Source: CBDCMJ01 sp965224325 (GTDB taxonomy: Bacteria > Chloroflexota > Dehalococcoidia > Lucifugimonadales > UBA3495). Taken from it: a DNA stretch of 64,000 nt. Positions within the stretch are counted from its first letter, which is position 1, and each line of letters opens with the position of its first letter. Shown here piece after piece: positions 9,515-18,348 of the stretch. A program made the position numbers and the translations under genes. The stretch lies in the NCBI GenBank assembly GCA_965224325.1, contig CBDCYT010000017.1, positions 1 to 64,000 on the forward strand. The letters are read 5' to 3'. The notes beneath the pieces are model-generated. The model searched no databases. It had not been told where the DNA came from and was given only the letters and a program-made list of their open reading frames with translations.

Positions 9515-9703
9515 CTAATCAAGCATAGCCTTGACCTCCTCCGAAATCGTCTGATATCGATGTGACCAGCCCCAGTGGAAAGCCGAATACCCCCCCCCCG
9601 GATCACCGGCAACCCCTGCGGACGTCTTCAGGAAATTCCTCCGAGAAGTGCCTCGGCAATCCTCCGGCGGGTCAAGCTCCATGTTTGTCACTCCCCAGGG
9701 CAA
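9515..9703 (-). pseudogene. Relic of a Tat-exported protein (leader only)
   Basis: The minus strand encodes SRRNFLKTSAGVAG, a textbook twin-arginine signal, then a Gly run and about 30 further residues before a stop. No mature domain follows. A run of ten C at 9590-9599 (ten G in the coding sense) lies within the leader. I read it as the surviving 5' end of a Tat-dependent cofactor enzyme. A chance match is possible, but the motif is unusually complete. Confidence 0.45.
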
Positions 9704-10055
9704 GGTTGATCCTAGATTGGCGTCTTACGACTATTATATGCCCGGTGGTCAGGACCGAAACCGGGTTGACGCGAGGCTAATGGCCCAGAGTCGTTAGCGT
9801 CATCGCTGATGTCGCAGTCCTTCTACGTACTCACCAGCCCCTCCGGAGAAGGAGAGAATCACGGGCTCTTGCGCTGTCTCAGCTCCCCGCCGACTCTCTT
9901 AAAGGACCTGTGATTATGGACCCCAGCGAGGAGTCAGTCCTTACCCCAACCTCGCCGGCTCCGACTCGAGAATTTCTATCAAATCGTCTGCCTTCGGATT
10001 ATTAAGGGGACTTTGACTTGTTTTCACGGCATGCAGGCAGAGTGCCGGATAGGCG

Positions 10056-10097
10056 AAAAGCTTAGGCCCCCGGCTAAAGCCGAGGGCCCTGATTTTT
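10056..10097 (-). terminator. Rho-independent terminator of tRNA-Trp (bidirectional)
   Basis: A strong GC-rich hairpin (ggcccccggc, taaa loop, gccgagggcc at 10065-10089) is flanked by complementary aaaag and tttttgc arms, so T-runs lie on both sides. It lies directly 3' of the tRNA on the minus strand. Confidence 0.75.
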
Positions 10098-10106
10098 GCC
10101 TGGATT

Positions 10107-10184
10107 TGGCAGGAGCGGGAGGATTCGAACCCCCGACCACTGGTTTTGGAGACCAGCGCTCTGACCAGACTGAGCTACGCTCCT
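10107..10184 (-). tRNA. tRNA-Trp (anticodon CCA)
   Basis: Read on the minus strand, a 7-bp acceptor stem (AGGAGCG / CGCTCCT), a D-arm with GCTCAG, an anticodon stem CTGGT/ACCAG around the loop CTCCAAA, and a T-arm with GGTTCGAATCC form a complete cloverleaf. The anticodon is CCA, so the tRNA accepts Trp. The discriminator is G, and the 3' CCA is encoded (10107-10109). A hairpin terminator follows at once. Confidence 0.96.
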
Positions 10185-10429
10185 GTGTTGGAACCCTGGA
10201 GGTTTCCGTTTTTGGCCTTGGGAATACGAAAAAAGGGCAACTAAACGCCGTCTATACCACCGGGCGATGTGGGCACCAATAGCATTCTAGCATATTTTGC
10301 CGCTGTGAACCGGGCTATCTCCGGGGTTACTGAAACCTCAGTCCCCACCGCTTGTAATACTCAAGAGACTGTGGTCTAGCCTCATTTTCTGTACCAGTCG
10401 TAGCGTTTCTCGCGGGTCACTGAACCCCT

Positions 10430-10612
10430 GCTATGGCCACCAGGGCAAAGGCCTGTGGGGGCAAGGTTCCCCAGGCGCGGTGGGGCGTTCGCCGTTGTAG
10501 TGCCGACGCCACTCCTCTATTTCCCCCGTGCATCCCCCAAGGACAAGAACCGGCTCTCGTTGAGACACTCAGCCAGAAGCTTGGCTTTGAAGGCCTCCCA
10601 AGTCTAGGGCGC
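10430..10612 (-). pseudogene. IS3-family transposase C-terminal remnant
   Basis: The minus strand shows FKAKLLAECLNESRFLSLGD, then a stop, then EIEEWRRHYNGERP and, in the next frame, PHRAWGTLPPQAFAL. Together these are the characteristic end of an IS3-family OrfB integrase, in which the last catalytic Glu region is followed by the YN..RPH..L motif. The copy is disabled by a stop and a frameshift. Nothing of the rest of the element was recognised nearby. Confidence 0.75.
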
Positions 10613-10641
10613 AACAGATCAGTAAGTCTACTGCCCTTCAA

Positions 10642-10785
10642 ATGGCTCTACGGGATGAAGTGCAGTGTGCAAAGCGTCGGGGAATCGACCAAGAGCTGGG
10701 CATCCACAGGGAAACCGTCAGATTATACGTGCTGGCCGAAGGACCCCCCACTAGGCGCACAAATGTCGCGGCTAGGAAACCGCAA
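10642..10785 (+). pseudogene. Helix-turn-helix fragment of a transposase
   Basis: The translation RGIDQELGIHRETVRLYVLA followed by EGPPTRR resembles the C-terminal helix-turn-helix of the ISNCY transposase in this window (AIERELGIHRATTKKYLDAE). It is a short in-frame fragment with no transposase core. Similar motifs also occur in IS21 IstA proteins, so the exact family is uncertain. The surrounding 10185-11290 holds only IS debris. Confidence 0.5.
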
Positions 10786-11291
10786 TCCAACAGCGCAACG
10801 GCCGCCTAAAAGGACCAATTCGCCAGACGTTTTCGCTGGACATCAACATCAGAGTTCGCCCAAGACAACGAAGCAACTCCCGTACTAGGAGTTATGAATT
10901 CAGTACACCGAGGCCGAAAACAGTGGGCCTAAGTGTACAGTACTGAGCCTGTCTCAGAAGCCTGACGCTCTCAAGGTCGTTGATTTCTCGATGCTGGCTT
11001 TCGTTGGCATAGCGGTGCTATCTGGCGTGGGACGTCAGAATTGGTCTTCTCCCCGTAGGACGAAATCAGGCAATAGGCTTTTTGAGACGGGCTCTCCTGC
11101 GAGCTTTTCGCTGGGGTTCTCGTTGGAACGAAGAGGGTACCGCCCGCCTCAACCGACGTACACCTTACGAACGTCTGACCTGAACGTAGCGCAGCGACGT
11201 CAACTGCCTGACTCCCAGTTTGTCTTGAATGCCCTGGGAGTCTGTCCAAAGATCCCGCGGAACAGGGTAGCAGTTGGCGGGGCTGGCGATT

Positions 11292-11430
11292 TCAAGTGTT
11301 GGCCGCCAGCACCCGTAAGGCCACGTTCCCATGGAGCCGCTGGCCGATGCGCCGCGACGAGGCCATCCCGATGCAGTAGCCATAGAGCAGCACCTCGATC
11401 ATCATCCGCGGATGATACGGAGGCCGACGC
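11292..11430 (-). pseudogene. IS1182 transposase fragment
   Basis: The minus strand encodes YHPRMMIEVLLYGYCIGMAS and SSRRIGQRLHGNVALRVLAA, close to residues of the transposase that begins at 12542 (YHPRMMVKVLLYGYCTGVAS). Only about 45 codons survive. It abuts the 3' side of a broken winged-helix gene. Confidence 0.75.
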
Positions 11431-11635
11431 CGTTGGACGTCAGGTGGTACCTGTGGCTCGACGGCAGGTGGGCGGTTCCGTGGCTCACTCTCGCAACGAT
11501 GCCGTCCGCCAGCAGGTCGGCCAGGGCGCGGTGGACTGCGGCGTGCGGCTCGCCGAGAATGAGCGCCAACTCCGTCGAATCGACGAAGGGAGTCCGGCTG
11601 AGGGCGCCCAGCAGCTGTCGGTCGGAGTGCGCCAT
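11402..11635 (-). pseudogene. Winged-helix protein fragment (replication-relaxation-like)
   Basis: The 77-codon frame starts MAHSDRQLLGALSRTPFVDS and runs through ELALILGEPHAAVHRALADL into HLPSSHRYHLTSNG, a winged-helix DNA-binding fold like the N-terminus of replication-relaxation family proteins. Such proteins are normally several times longer. Here the sequence breaks off where IS1182 sequence begins, so only the DNA-binding domain remains. The family assignment rests on pattern memory and is moderate. I see no gene in the 11640-11945 gap upstream of it. Confidence 0.5.
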
Positions 11636-11945
11636 ATGTCCAGCCTACCAAAGCAGGGGTGGGGTGGGCAGCCGTCACATGTCAGCGCCGGTGTATGGGC
11701 GCCTGCGTTGGGTGTCGATTCCAGGACGGTGGCCTCGTTTGTGAAGACGGGAAGGCTGTCATGGCGAGTGAGAGAGGCGTTGGAGCGGAGGGTTCAGTCA
11801 AGAGCAGGCTCGGCTGCTGCCCAACAGCGGGAGCGCAACGAGGCCCTAGAGCAGCGGAGGGATTGTTTACTCCAGGGACTTTGCGTTGGGCAATCCGATT
11901 CTGCATCGATTCTACACAGGTTAACCGGGGCCACCTTGCCAGTGA

Positions 11946-12500
11946 CTACTCCTTTGCGCCAGCCTCAATCAGAATCCCGACGATTTCGAGCTTTTGGCGA
12001 AACTTGGCTACAGAGAGTACGGAGTCTCCTCTACTGTCTTTGGCGTTGACGTCGGCGCCGACGTCTACCAGAAGTCGCACTATTGCCGGGTCTCCATTCT
12101 CTACGGCCTCGAACATTACTGGATCCCCTCTATCATCTTGCGCGTTTACGTCGGCACCGGCATCTACCAACATACGCAGGATGTCATATGCCCCTTCATA
12201 TACTTCATATGATTCCAGCAATGCCAAAAATATAACCGGCCTTCCGTGCTCATCCAGCGCATTAACCTTCGCCCCCGCATCCACCAGCACTCGTACGATC
12301 TCCGGGTAATCCGTCAAGATGTTGCCTGGCCTGATCGCCTCGGCCAGCAGAGGGCGCCCGTCGCCGTTTTTGGCGTTAACGTCAGCGCGCGAGTCAACTA
12401 GAATCTGCAAGATCTCTTTGGCGTCAGGCCCCCAACCATAAGGTGAAATCGCTTCGAATAGCACCGGTCTCCCGAAATTGTCCCTAGCAGCCCGTCCGAG
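11946..12500 (-). pseudogene. Ankyrin-repeat protein, 5' end removed by IS1182
   Basis: At least five ankyrin repeats are visible, each with an I(V/L)xxLVDAGADVNAxDxxGxP core (for example LRMLVDAGADVNAQDDRGDP and VRLLVDVGADVNAKDSRGDS). The protein ends at a normal stop after ILIEAGAKE. The reading frame opens into the left end of the IS1182 element at about 12490, so its first 20-25 residues come from IS DNA and the native N-terminus is lost. Ankyrin repeats mediate protein contacts; in symbionts they are often linked to host interaction, which is only an inference here. Confidence 0.75.
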
Positions 12501-12541
12501 AAACGCGGTAGGTGGGTGATAGAGAGTATGATGGGAGGAGA

Positions 12542-13350
12542 ATGGAGTGCCCGGAGTTCTCAATGAGCAAGACCTACCGTCCCTACGACCCGGACCAGCA
12601 GTTGTTGCTGCCAGCGGCGCTGCAGGAGTGGCTGCCGCCGGACCACCTGGCCTGCTTCATCTCCGACGTGGTGGACCAGTTGGACCTGTCAGCCATCACC
12701 GAGCGCTACAACGAGCAGCGAGGCGGGCCTCCCTACCATCCCAGGATGATGGTTAAGGTGCTGCTCTACGGCTACTGCACTGGGGTGGCTTCGTCGCGAA
12801 GAATCGCCCGGAGGTTGCACGAGGACATCGCCTTCCGGGTGCTGGCGGCCAACAACACGCCGGACTTCCGCACCGTCTCCGACTTCCGCAAGGACCACCT
12901 GGAAGCGCTGGGCAATCTGTTCCTGCAGGTATTGGCGCTGTGCCAGCGGGCGGGACTGGTGAAGCTGGGGCATGTGGCCTTGGACGGGACGAAAGTCAAG
13001 GCCAACGCCTCAAGGAACAAGGCGATGAGCTACCGGCGGATGAAGGAGAAGGAAGCGCAGTTGGAGTCCGAGGTGGTGGAGTTGCTGCGGCGGGCCCAGG
13101 AGGTGGATGACGAGGAGGACCGCAGGTACGGGAAGGACCAGCGGGGCGATGAGTTGCCGGAGGAGTTGGCCTTCCGGGAGAGCAGGCTGAAGAAGATAAG
13201 GGAGGCCACGGCAGCGCTGGAGGCCGAGGCCCGGGAGGCGGCCGAGGAGGCTGAATCCGAGGGCCGCAGTCATGCCGGGATTCCCAAGGACAAGGCCCAG
13301 CGGAACTTCACCGGCGCCGAATCTCGCATCATGCCCGGTCCGGGAGGCCT
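12542..13350 (+). pseudogene. IS1182-family transposase, 3' truncated by a serine-recombinase element
   Basis: ATG 12542 follows gggaggaga. The protein starts MECPEFSMSKTYRPYDPDQQ and has the N-terminal DUF772-type domain (PDHLACFISDVV), the first catalytic Asp in HVALDGTKVKANAS, and the long coiled-coil insert. It stops being IS1182-like after TGAESRIMPGPGG, just before the expected GYVQGYNAQ motif; the frame then runs into the antisense of the recombinase gene at 13329. The C-terminal half, with the remaining catalytic residues, is not found elsewhere in the window. Confidence 0.85.
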
Positions 13351-14975
13351 GCGCGGGTGGAAGGAAGGACATCGCCCGGCAAGCCCAGCGGGCGCATGGT
13401 AGTTCCAGAGGCTTCGGTTCCCGGCGGCGTCGGAATCGTGTACACGATGGTAGCCCTGGCCCGCTCGTTGGGACCCTGCCCGCGGTGGATCCAGATGCAC
13501 CTGATGAAGCTCCGGAGCCAGGACCGGCACCGTGAGGGCTCCTTCATCCGCAGGAACCGGCTCATTTCCCCGGCGTACCGCAGCACGGCCTCCGGGTCCT
13601 CCAGTACTACCGTCCGGGCGCCCGCCGATTCCAGGGCCTGGTGCCTCTCGGCTGCCACGGCCTCCTTCATCTCCCTGAGCTCCCGGTTCCGCTCGGCGTA
13701 CACCGGGTACTCTATCTGGCCCCCCTCGAAGGCGCGGTAGAGCCTCTTCTCCCTTGCCCCAACCTCTTCCAGGCGTTTGTCGACGCTGTCTAGCCTCCTC
13801 AACGTCTTGTCGTGATCGTCGCCCGACTCCGCGCGGAGCTCCCGTATCGCGCCGGCGACGTTGTCCTCGGCCAGCACGTCTTCCAGAATCGCCGTCATCG
13901 CCCTGGGCTCGAACTCGCCCGCCGGGACCCATGGGCCGTCGCAGGCCTCCTTGTCCTCCTTCCGGTTGCTGCACACCAGGTGGGTGTAGGCCCTGCCGTC
14001 CCTGGAGGAAGGGGCGTAGGTGTAGCTGGCGCCGCATCCCCCGCACTTCAGGAGCCCCGAGAAGGCGTGGCGGCTGCCGGCGTGCCTGGGGTGCACCTGG
14101 GTGTGGACCCTCGACCGCAGCAACTCCTGCACCCTGTCGAACTCCTCGGGCTCCACAATCCCCCGGTGAGCGCCCGGCGTCATGACCGGATCGTCGGTCC
14201 AGGCGCCCCACGCAATAGCACCGGCGTAGTGCAGATTGGTGAGCACGTCGTGGACCCGCTTGGAGTTCCACCGGCCCCCGCCGGCGTTGGGGATCCCCTC
14301 CCGGTTGGCGGCGTCCCTCACCTGGCGCTCGGTCTTCTCCTCCAGGGCCAGGTCGAACAGGCGGCGGATGTGGGGCGCGGTCTGCTCGTCGGGCGCCAGC
14401 CTGTGCCGCACCCTCTCCCCGTCCCGCTCCGGCGCCCTCTTCATCCCGTAGGGAGGCCGGCTGCCCAGGAAGAAGCCCCGCCGGGCCAGGGTGCGGGTCC
14501 CCCGTTTCACGTCCTCGCTGATGAGGTTGCTCTGGAAGGCGTCGTGGGCTTCGAACACTGCCTCAGTGAACTTTCCCGCCGCGCTGTCGTCGACCCGCTC
14601 CCTGATGGATACGACCCGGATCCCGCGCTTCCTCAGGTGCCGCTTGTAAAACGCGCTCTCGTCTTGGTCGCGGAAGAACCGGGAGAACCGGTACACCACC
14701 ACCAGGGCGAAGGGGCAGTCGGCCCCGTCGGCCATCTCGATCAAATTCTGGAAGTCGGGGCGCTTGTCGGACCTACCGCTCCTAGCGCTGTCGACGAACC
14801 GGTGCACCACGAGCCAGTCGTTCCTCTCCGCCTCGGCCTCGCACTCGGCCAACTGGCCGTCTATGGAGTTCTCCACGTCCTGGCCCGCGCTGGAGACCCG
14901 GGCGTAGATCACGACCGGTGTCCTGCCGTCCGGCCCCAGGGGCGCCGGTCTTTCCTCCTTCCTTCTCCGCGCCAT
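13329..14975 (-). CDS. Large serine recombinase (site-specific integrase)
   Basis: The 548-residue protein has the resolvase catalytic domain with the nucleophile in VIYARVSSAG (about residues 22-31) and YRFSRFFRD, then the Recombinase domain (PPYGMKRAP through GIPNAGGGRWNSKRVHDVLTN), a zinc beta-ribbon (CGGCGASYTY with a later Cys), a coiled-coil, and a short C-terminal strand segment. It would integrate or excise the element it belongs to. Its final codons, from about 13350 to the stop at 13329, are derived from the interrupted IS1182 gene, so the attachment junction lies inside the 3' end of the gene. It follows a zinc-ribbon gene by 12 bases. Confidence 0.93.
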   Translation of the reverse strand: MARRRKEERPAPLGPDGRTPVVIYARVSSAGQDVENSIDGQLAECEAEAERNDWLVVHRFVDSARSGRSDKRPDFQNLIEMADGADCPFALVVVYRFSRFFRDQDESAFYKRHLRKRGIRVVSIRERVDDSAAGKFTEAVFEAHDAFQSNLISEDVKRGTRTLARRGFFLGSRPPYGMKRAPERDGERVRHRLAPDEQTAPHIRRLFDLALEEKTERQVRDAANREGIPNAGGGRWNSKRVHDVLTNLHYAGAIAWGAWTDDPVMTPGAHRGIVEPEEFDRVQELLRSRVHTQVHPRHAGSRHAFSGLLKCGGCGASYTYAPSSRDGRAYTHLVCSNRKEDKEACDGPWVPAGEFEPRAMTAILEDVLAEDNVAGAIRELRAESGDDHDKTLRRLDSVDKRLEEVGAREKRLYRAFEGGQIEYPVYAERNRELREMKEAVAAERHQALESAGARTVVLEDPEAVLRYAGEMSRFLRMKEPSRCRSWLRSFIRCIWIHRGQGPNERARATIVYTIPTPPGTEASGTTMRPLGLPGDVLPSTRAGLPDRA

Positions 14976-14987
14976 GCTCGCTCTCCC

Positions 14988-15230
14988 TCACCCGGCCATC
15001 CGGCTCGGCCGTCGGCCGGCTATGATCGGCCCTTTTATTGGCTTCTTGTCCCAGGGAATGGCCTGCTGCTCCGGCGGGATGTTTTTCCTGCGGGGCCGGT
15101 TCCAGTAGGGGCTCTTGCACCGGGGACACACCCTGGGGTCGGTGGCGGCCCGCACCCCGGAGCCGGTGCGGGAGCCCCAGCGGTAGCTGCACCGCTCGCA
15201 CATATACCCTTCTATAAGCACGTACGCCAT
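14988..15230 (-). CDS. Small zinc-ribbon protein upstream of the recombinase
   Basis: This 80-residue protein carries two CxxC knuckles (MCERCSYRW and VCPRCKSPYWNRP) and a basic C-terminus, consistent with a single zinc ribbon that binds nucleic acid or a partner. ATG 15230 has an upstream ggag at good distance. The stop lies 12 bases before the recombinase start, so the two are co-transcribed. A role as regulator or directionality factor of the recombinase is a plausible inference, not shown by the sequence. Palindromic sites lie just upstream. Confidence 0.8.
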   Translation of the reverse strand: MAYVLIEGYMCERCSYRWGSRTGSGVRAATDPRVCPRCKSPYWNRPRRKNIPPEQQAIPWDKKPIKGPIIAGRRPSRMAG

Positions 15231-15268
15231 GGCCTTGCTCCAGGAGGCGGCATTTTAGGCTCAGGCCC

Positions 15269-15329
15269 TTGTGGCACATTTGGGCACTTTGTAGCCCAAT
15301 GCTGCACAATGTGCCACATTGTGCCACAA
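15269..15329 (-). promoter_or_regulatory. Cluster of TGTGSCACA palindromes (putative operator)
   Basis: TGTGGCACA (15270-15278), TGTGCCACA (15310-15318) and TGTGCCACA (15320-15328) are three near-identical 9-base palindromes, all within 100 bases upstream of the zinc-ribbon/recombinase operon. The two right-hand copies are 10 bases apart, about one helical turn. This suggests cooperative binding by a dimeric regulator. Confidence 0.55.
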
Positions 15330-15339
15330 AGTAGCGTTG

Positions 15340-15970
15340 CGTGCAACCAGGCTCCGGTGTTGCCAGGGGCGCCAGGCGTCTGACTATGGACCCTGCAGAT
15401 ACTATAGTGGACTGCACCGCCGGGTCAAGGCGCTGAGGCGGGGGTTGAGGTCCGTGTACTCAACGGGTATACTTGACGTGATCCGCCAAGGCATGGAATT
15501 TCCAGTGCCGGCGGCAGGCGCGATAAGCCGCATTAGCGCGGGCTTTTTGCAACTAAGTCCGCCAAGGCGGCTCTTTATGGCCCCGGTGAGCAACTCGGAA
15601 GAGGAGGTCCCTGGATGCCCGGCTGCATCGAAAGACCGGTTCAGCCTTCCGTCAGGGGCGTTCTGCGCGCCCCGGGCCCGGAGTGCGGCTTTCCGGGCGG
15701 GCCCGCCGGCCCATCGGGATTGAGGTGAAGAGTGGCCCGCCGGGAGGAGAGGCAGCCGCGGACGCTCAGCCCGGGGGACCCGGCCGGCGGCGGTCCCGAC
15801 GGAGAGCGTCCGAGCGCCGGGAAGCCCCGGGCCCCGGTCGTGGGAGGAGGTCGCCAGGGAGCTGGGCCGGTTGCTCCGGGAGGCCCGGTTCGAGGCCTAC
15901 CTCGCTGATGGGGAGTCCCCGGAACCGGAAGGCGAGGGCTAGGGTCCGACCCTGGCCGGCGTCCCTGCAC
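15340..15970. other. Gap inside the serine-recombinase element
   Basis: No full gene is convincing here. A plus-strand frame ending at 15942 encodes SWEEVARELGRLLREARFEA and an acidic tail, which looks like the C-terminus of a small protein, but I find no credible start codon for it. The stretch is very GC-rich, which makes chance open frames common. Confidence 0.4.
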
Positions 15971-16486
15971 TCAGGCCGGCCCGTCCTCCGGCAGGGGGAC
16001 CTCGTGGCGGAGCGCTCCCGCGAGGGGGCTGCCCGGGGGCAACGGCATGGAGTAGTGGATGACCGCTGCGCCGAGACGGGCCCGTATCTGGGAGATGAAC
16101 CCCGCCAGGAAGGCCCTGGCCGCCGCGGCTCCCCCCACGGACCGGACGAAGTCCTCGGGGCTGTCCTTCAGGGCCTCGACCTCCCGCCTGGTCAGGGCGT
16201 GCTCCCCCTTCTCGTCCTCTCCCAGGGGCCCGTTGGCCCCGACCAGCACGACGGTGATGTTCTCCTCCGTCAGGATCGCCCGCAGGACCTGGCGGATGAT
16301 CAGCGCGTCGGCGCGGCCGGCGTCCAGGGGCGGCGCGCCGCACCAGTTCCTGCCCCCGGTAGCGGAGCGGCAAACGTAGCGGGGAAACCGGTCTTCCCCG
16401 GCGTGGTCGAGCAACATGGGTTGGGCACAGGTCCCGCAGGTGATGAGGCCGTCGAGGGGGGACTCCGGCTGGGAACGGTCCGTCAT
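15971..16486 (-). CDS. Stand-alone recombinase-type zinc-ribbon protein
   Basis: ATG 16486 has a perfect ggaggt seven bases upstream. The 171-residue protein starts MTDRSQPESPLDGLITCGTC and continues with a zinc ribbon (CGTCAQPM, then RYVCRSATGGRNWCG) and a helical region (ADALIIRQVLRAILTEENIT). This arrangement mirrors the beta-ribbon and following helices of large serine recombinases such as the one at 13329, but there is no catalytic or DNA-binding Recombinase domain. It could be a partner or antagonist of the integrase. That is an inference from domain similarity and position only. Confidence 0.65.
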   Translation of the reverse strand: MTDRSQPESPLDGLITCGTCAQPMLLDHAGEDRFPRYVCRSATGGRNWCGAPPLDAGRADALIIRQVLRAILTEENITVVLVGANGPLGEDEKGEHALTRREVEALKDSPEDFVRSVGGAAAARAFLAGFISQIRARLGAAVIHYSMPLPPGSPLAGALRHEVPLPEDGPA

Positions 16487-16704
16487 TCTGACTACCTCCA
16501 TGGTGCGGCAACCTACCCGGGCGTCCTGCCGCGGTGGGGCGGCGGGGCCGGTCCGTCCTGGACCAAAGCCAGGGTGGCACCGGCATTCTACCACCCGTCG
16601 GCGGGCCCGGGAACGGCGGGGCGGGGCAGAAGGGAACCCCAGCGGGAAGGCCCCCAGGCCGGTCAAGGCCGCCGGGCCAAGTCAAGAGCCTAGGAGGGCA
16701 AGAA

Positions 16705-17187
16705 ATGATGCGACGGTGTTTGGCCTGCCAGGGTGAACGGCACCTTGAGCGAGTGGGGTACGGGGTCACCGGAGGTGAGAAACGGGGCGGCGTCGTCTAC
16801 GAGGTGTTGCGCTGTCCCGATGGGCACCGGCAGCCCCGGACCCTGCCCCTTGACCCGCCGCCGCCCCCGGAGGACCTGGAACGGCGGCGCATCTACGTCA
16901 TGGGGGTGGCCACGGGCTTCGCCGCCGGCGTCCAGCGCGAGGGGACGAAGCTGGCCCAGGCCGTGACGGCAGCCCTGGCGCTCATGACACCACGGGGGGA
17001 GAAGCCGAAAATCGGGCTGCTGAGCCTACTGCTGGGCGGAAGGTCCCGCCGCACCGGGCAAAGGCTGCTGCGGGGCGATTACCCTGGAGAGCGGACCGGA
17101 AGCTACGCGCCCGTCCTGCAGTACTTCGCACATATGGGCAGACCCGAGTCCCCCGGGGAGGCAAACCATGATACGTTGTCTCAGTAA
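16705..17187 (+). CDS. Hypothetical protein with N-terminal zinc knuckle
   Basis: The start is ATG 16705 after aggaggg. The 160 residues begin MMRRCLACQGERHLERVGYG and include CLAC and later LRCPDGH, a likely zinc site. An Ala/Gly-rich helix (YVMGVATGFAAGVQREGTKL) and a basic C-terminal segment follow. I do not recognise the family. It is transcribed divergently from the zinc-ribbon gene at 16486, with a 218-base gap, which suggests the two share a regulatory region in the element. Confidence 0.55.
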   Translation: MMRRCLACQGERHLERVGYGVTGGEKRGGVVYEVLRCPDGHRQPRTLPLDPPPPPEDLERRRIYVMGVATGFAAGVQREGTKLAQAVTAALALMTPRGEKPKIGLLSLLLGGRSRRTGQRLLRGDYPGERTGSYAPVLQYFAHMGRPESPGEANHDTLSQ

Positions 17188-17812
17188 AGTCTCCACGGCC
17201 CCGCGCCTACCGGGCGGCGCCCGGCGGAAACTTCTGAAACCGCCGGGTGAAGACGCCAGACCAGGCTGCCGGTCAGTTCCCGGGGCCGGCCCCCCGCCAC
17301 GCCTTGACAGAGGGCGGGGCGCCGTACCCCCCACCTGCCGGGCGGCGGCCTGGAAAACCCGGCGGGGAGCTCCGGTTCTTGCCGCTGGCCGGCCGCGTTG
17401 GGCCTCCCGGCCCCGCGGAGCGGGGGATGGCGCGCACAGGACGGGTCCTGCGGGAGGCGGGAGCAGCCAAAAAAGCCGGAGCTATTGGGGAGGCCGCCGC
17501 CCCGAAATTTGCGTCCACCCCCCCGCCGGCGCGGAAAATTTTTATCATAGATGGGGAATTTCCAGGGCAAACAATGCGATCTGCGTCGGGCTGGACCGCT
17601 CACCTTAGCGCTTTCCCACGCCTATCACTTTGAAGTATCGCGCCTTCTGCAGCACCCCGGCGGCAAACAATGCTGGGAGGGCCCCGGTCAGCTACGAACA
17701 TGCCACCCGGGCCGGGCTTTTTCCGCCGGACCTTCGTTCCGGCGTCGGTAGGTACATTGTTCAGCAACCATACCCCAGGGAACCGGAAGGAACCCACCAG
17801 CAGGAGTTGAAC
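17188..17812. other. Gap in the GC-rich element
   Basis: About 625 bases with several overlapping open frames on both strands but no good ribosome-binding site or recognisable motif. An A/T-richer patch (ggaaaatttttatcatagat, around 17535) breaks the GC-rich background and could hold a promoter for the gene at 17813. Confidence 0.4.
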
Positions 17813-18232
17813 ATGACCCCCGAAGAAGAGGCACTGCTCGTCAGCTACTTGACGGAGACCGGAGAGATCACGGGACCGGCGGACTTCGGTGAGTGGTCCT
17901 CGACCGTGCGCGACGGCAGCGAGAGCGGGGAAGCCGAGTACCGGGAAGTCCTGGCCCTGGCTGGGAGCTGGTGGCGCGGCTACCGCCGGGGCCAGGCCGC
18001 GGCGCAGCCCGGACCACGGCAGTTGACAGCGCCCCATCCGCATTACCACGTGATGGCGTACCGGGATAGGCGGCGGCCTGAAAAGCCGCTGCCGCTGATC
18101 GCCGTCCCGGTGAGCGCCGGATACCGGTCCCGGTCAAGCGCTTACCTTGCGGCCTCCCGCCGCCAGGGGGAGATATGCCCCGTGTGGCGGTGCGGGGGGA
18201 GCTGCGAAATGGTCACCGGGGCCGGGGAATGA
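17813..18232 (+). CDS. Hypothetical protein
   Basis: ATG 17813 is preceded by caggagttgaac, a good ribosome-binding site. The 139-residue product has an acidic N-terminus (MTPEEEALLVSYLTETGEI), a Trp/Tyr-rich middle (LAGSWWRGYRRGQAAA) and a basic C-terminus with two Cys. It has no transmembrane segment. I do not recognise it. It is the first of a plus-strand series of unknown genes in the element. Confidence 0.5.
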   Translation: MTPEEEALLVSYLTETGEITGPADFGEWSSTVRDGSESGEAEYREVLALAGSWWRGYRRGQAAAQPGPRQLTAPHPHYHVMAYRDRRRPEKPLPLIAVPVSAGYRSRSSAYLAASRRQGEICPVWRCGGSCEMVTGAGE

Positions 18233-18348
18233 CCTGTCAGCGGCGGCCCGGCCGCTGCGTAGTCCACGGTGGGGTCCACGGCCCGTGCCCCGGCTTCGGC
18301 GTTGGTCCGGCGCCGGCGATGCAGTACGGGGCCTAGCTGGAGTACATC

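Noticed and set aside
540..13350. The IS1182 C-terminal half at 540 as the missing half of the transposase at 12542
   Set aside because: The C-terminal half belongs to a different subgroup with a Cys-rich insert, and it lies upstream on the same strand, which does not fit a simple insertion.
13812..15383. A 523-codon plus-strand open frame
   Set aside because: It is exactly antisense to the serine recombinase and zinc-ribbon genes, which have clear motifs and ribosome-binding sites. It arises from high GC.
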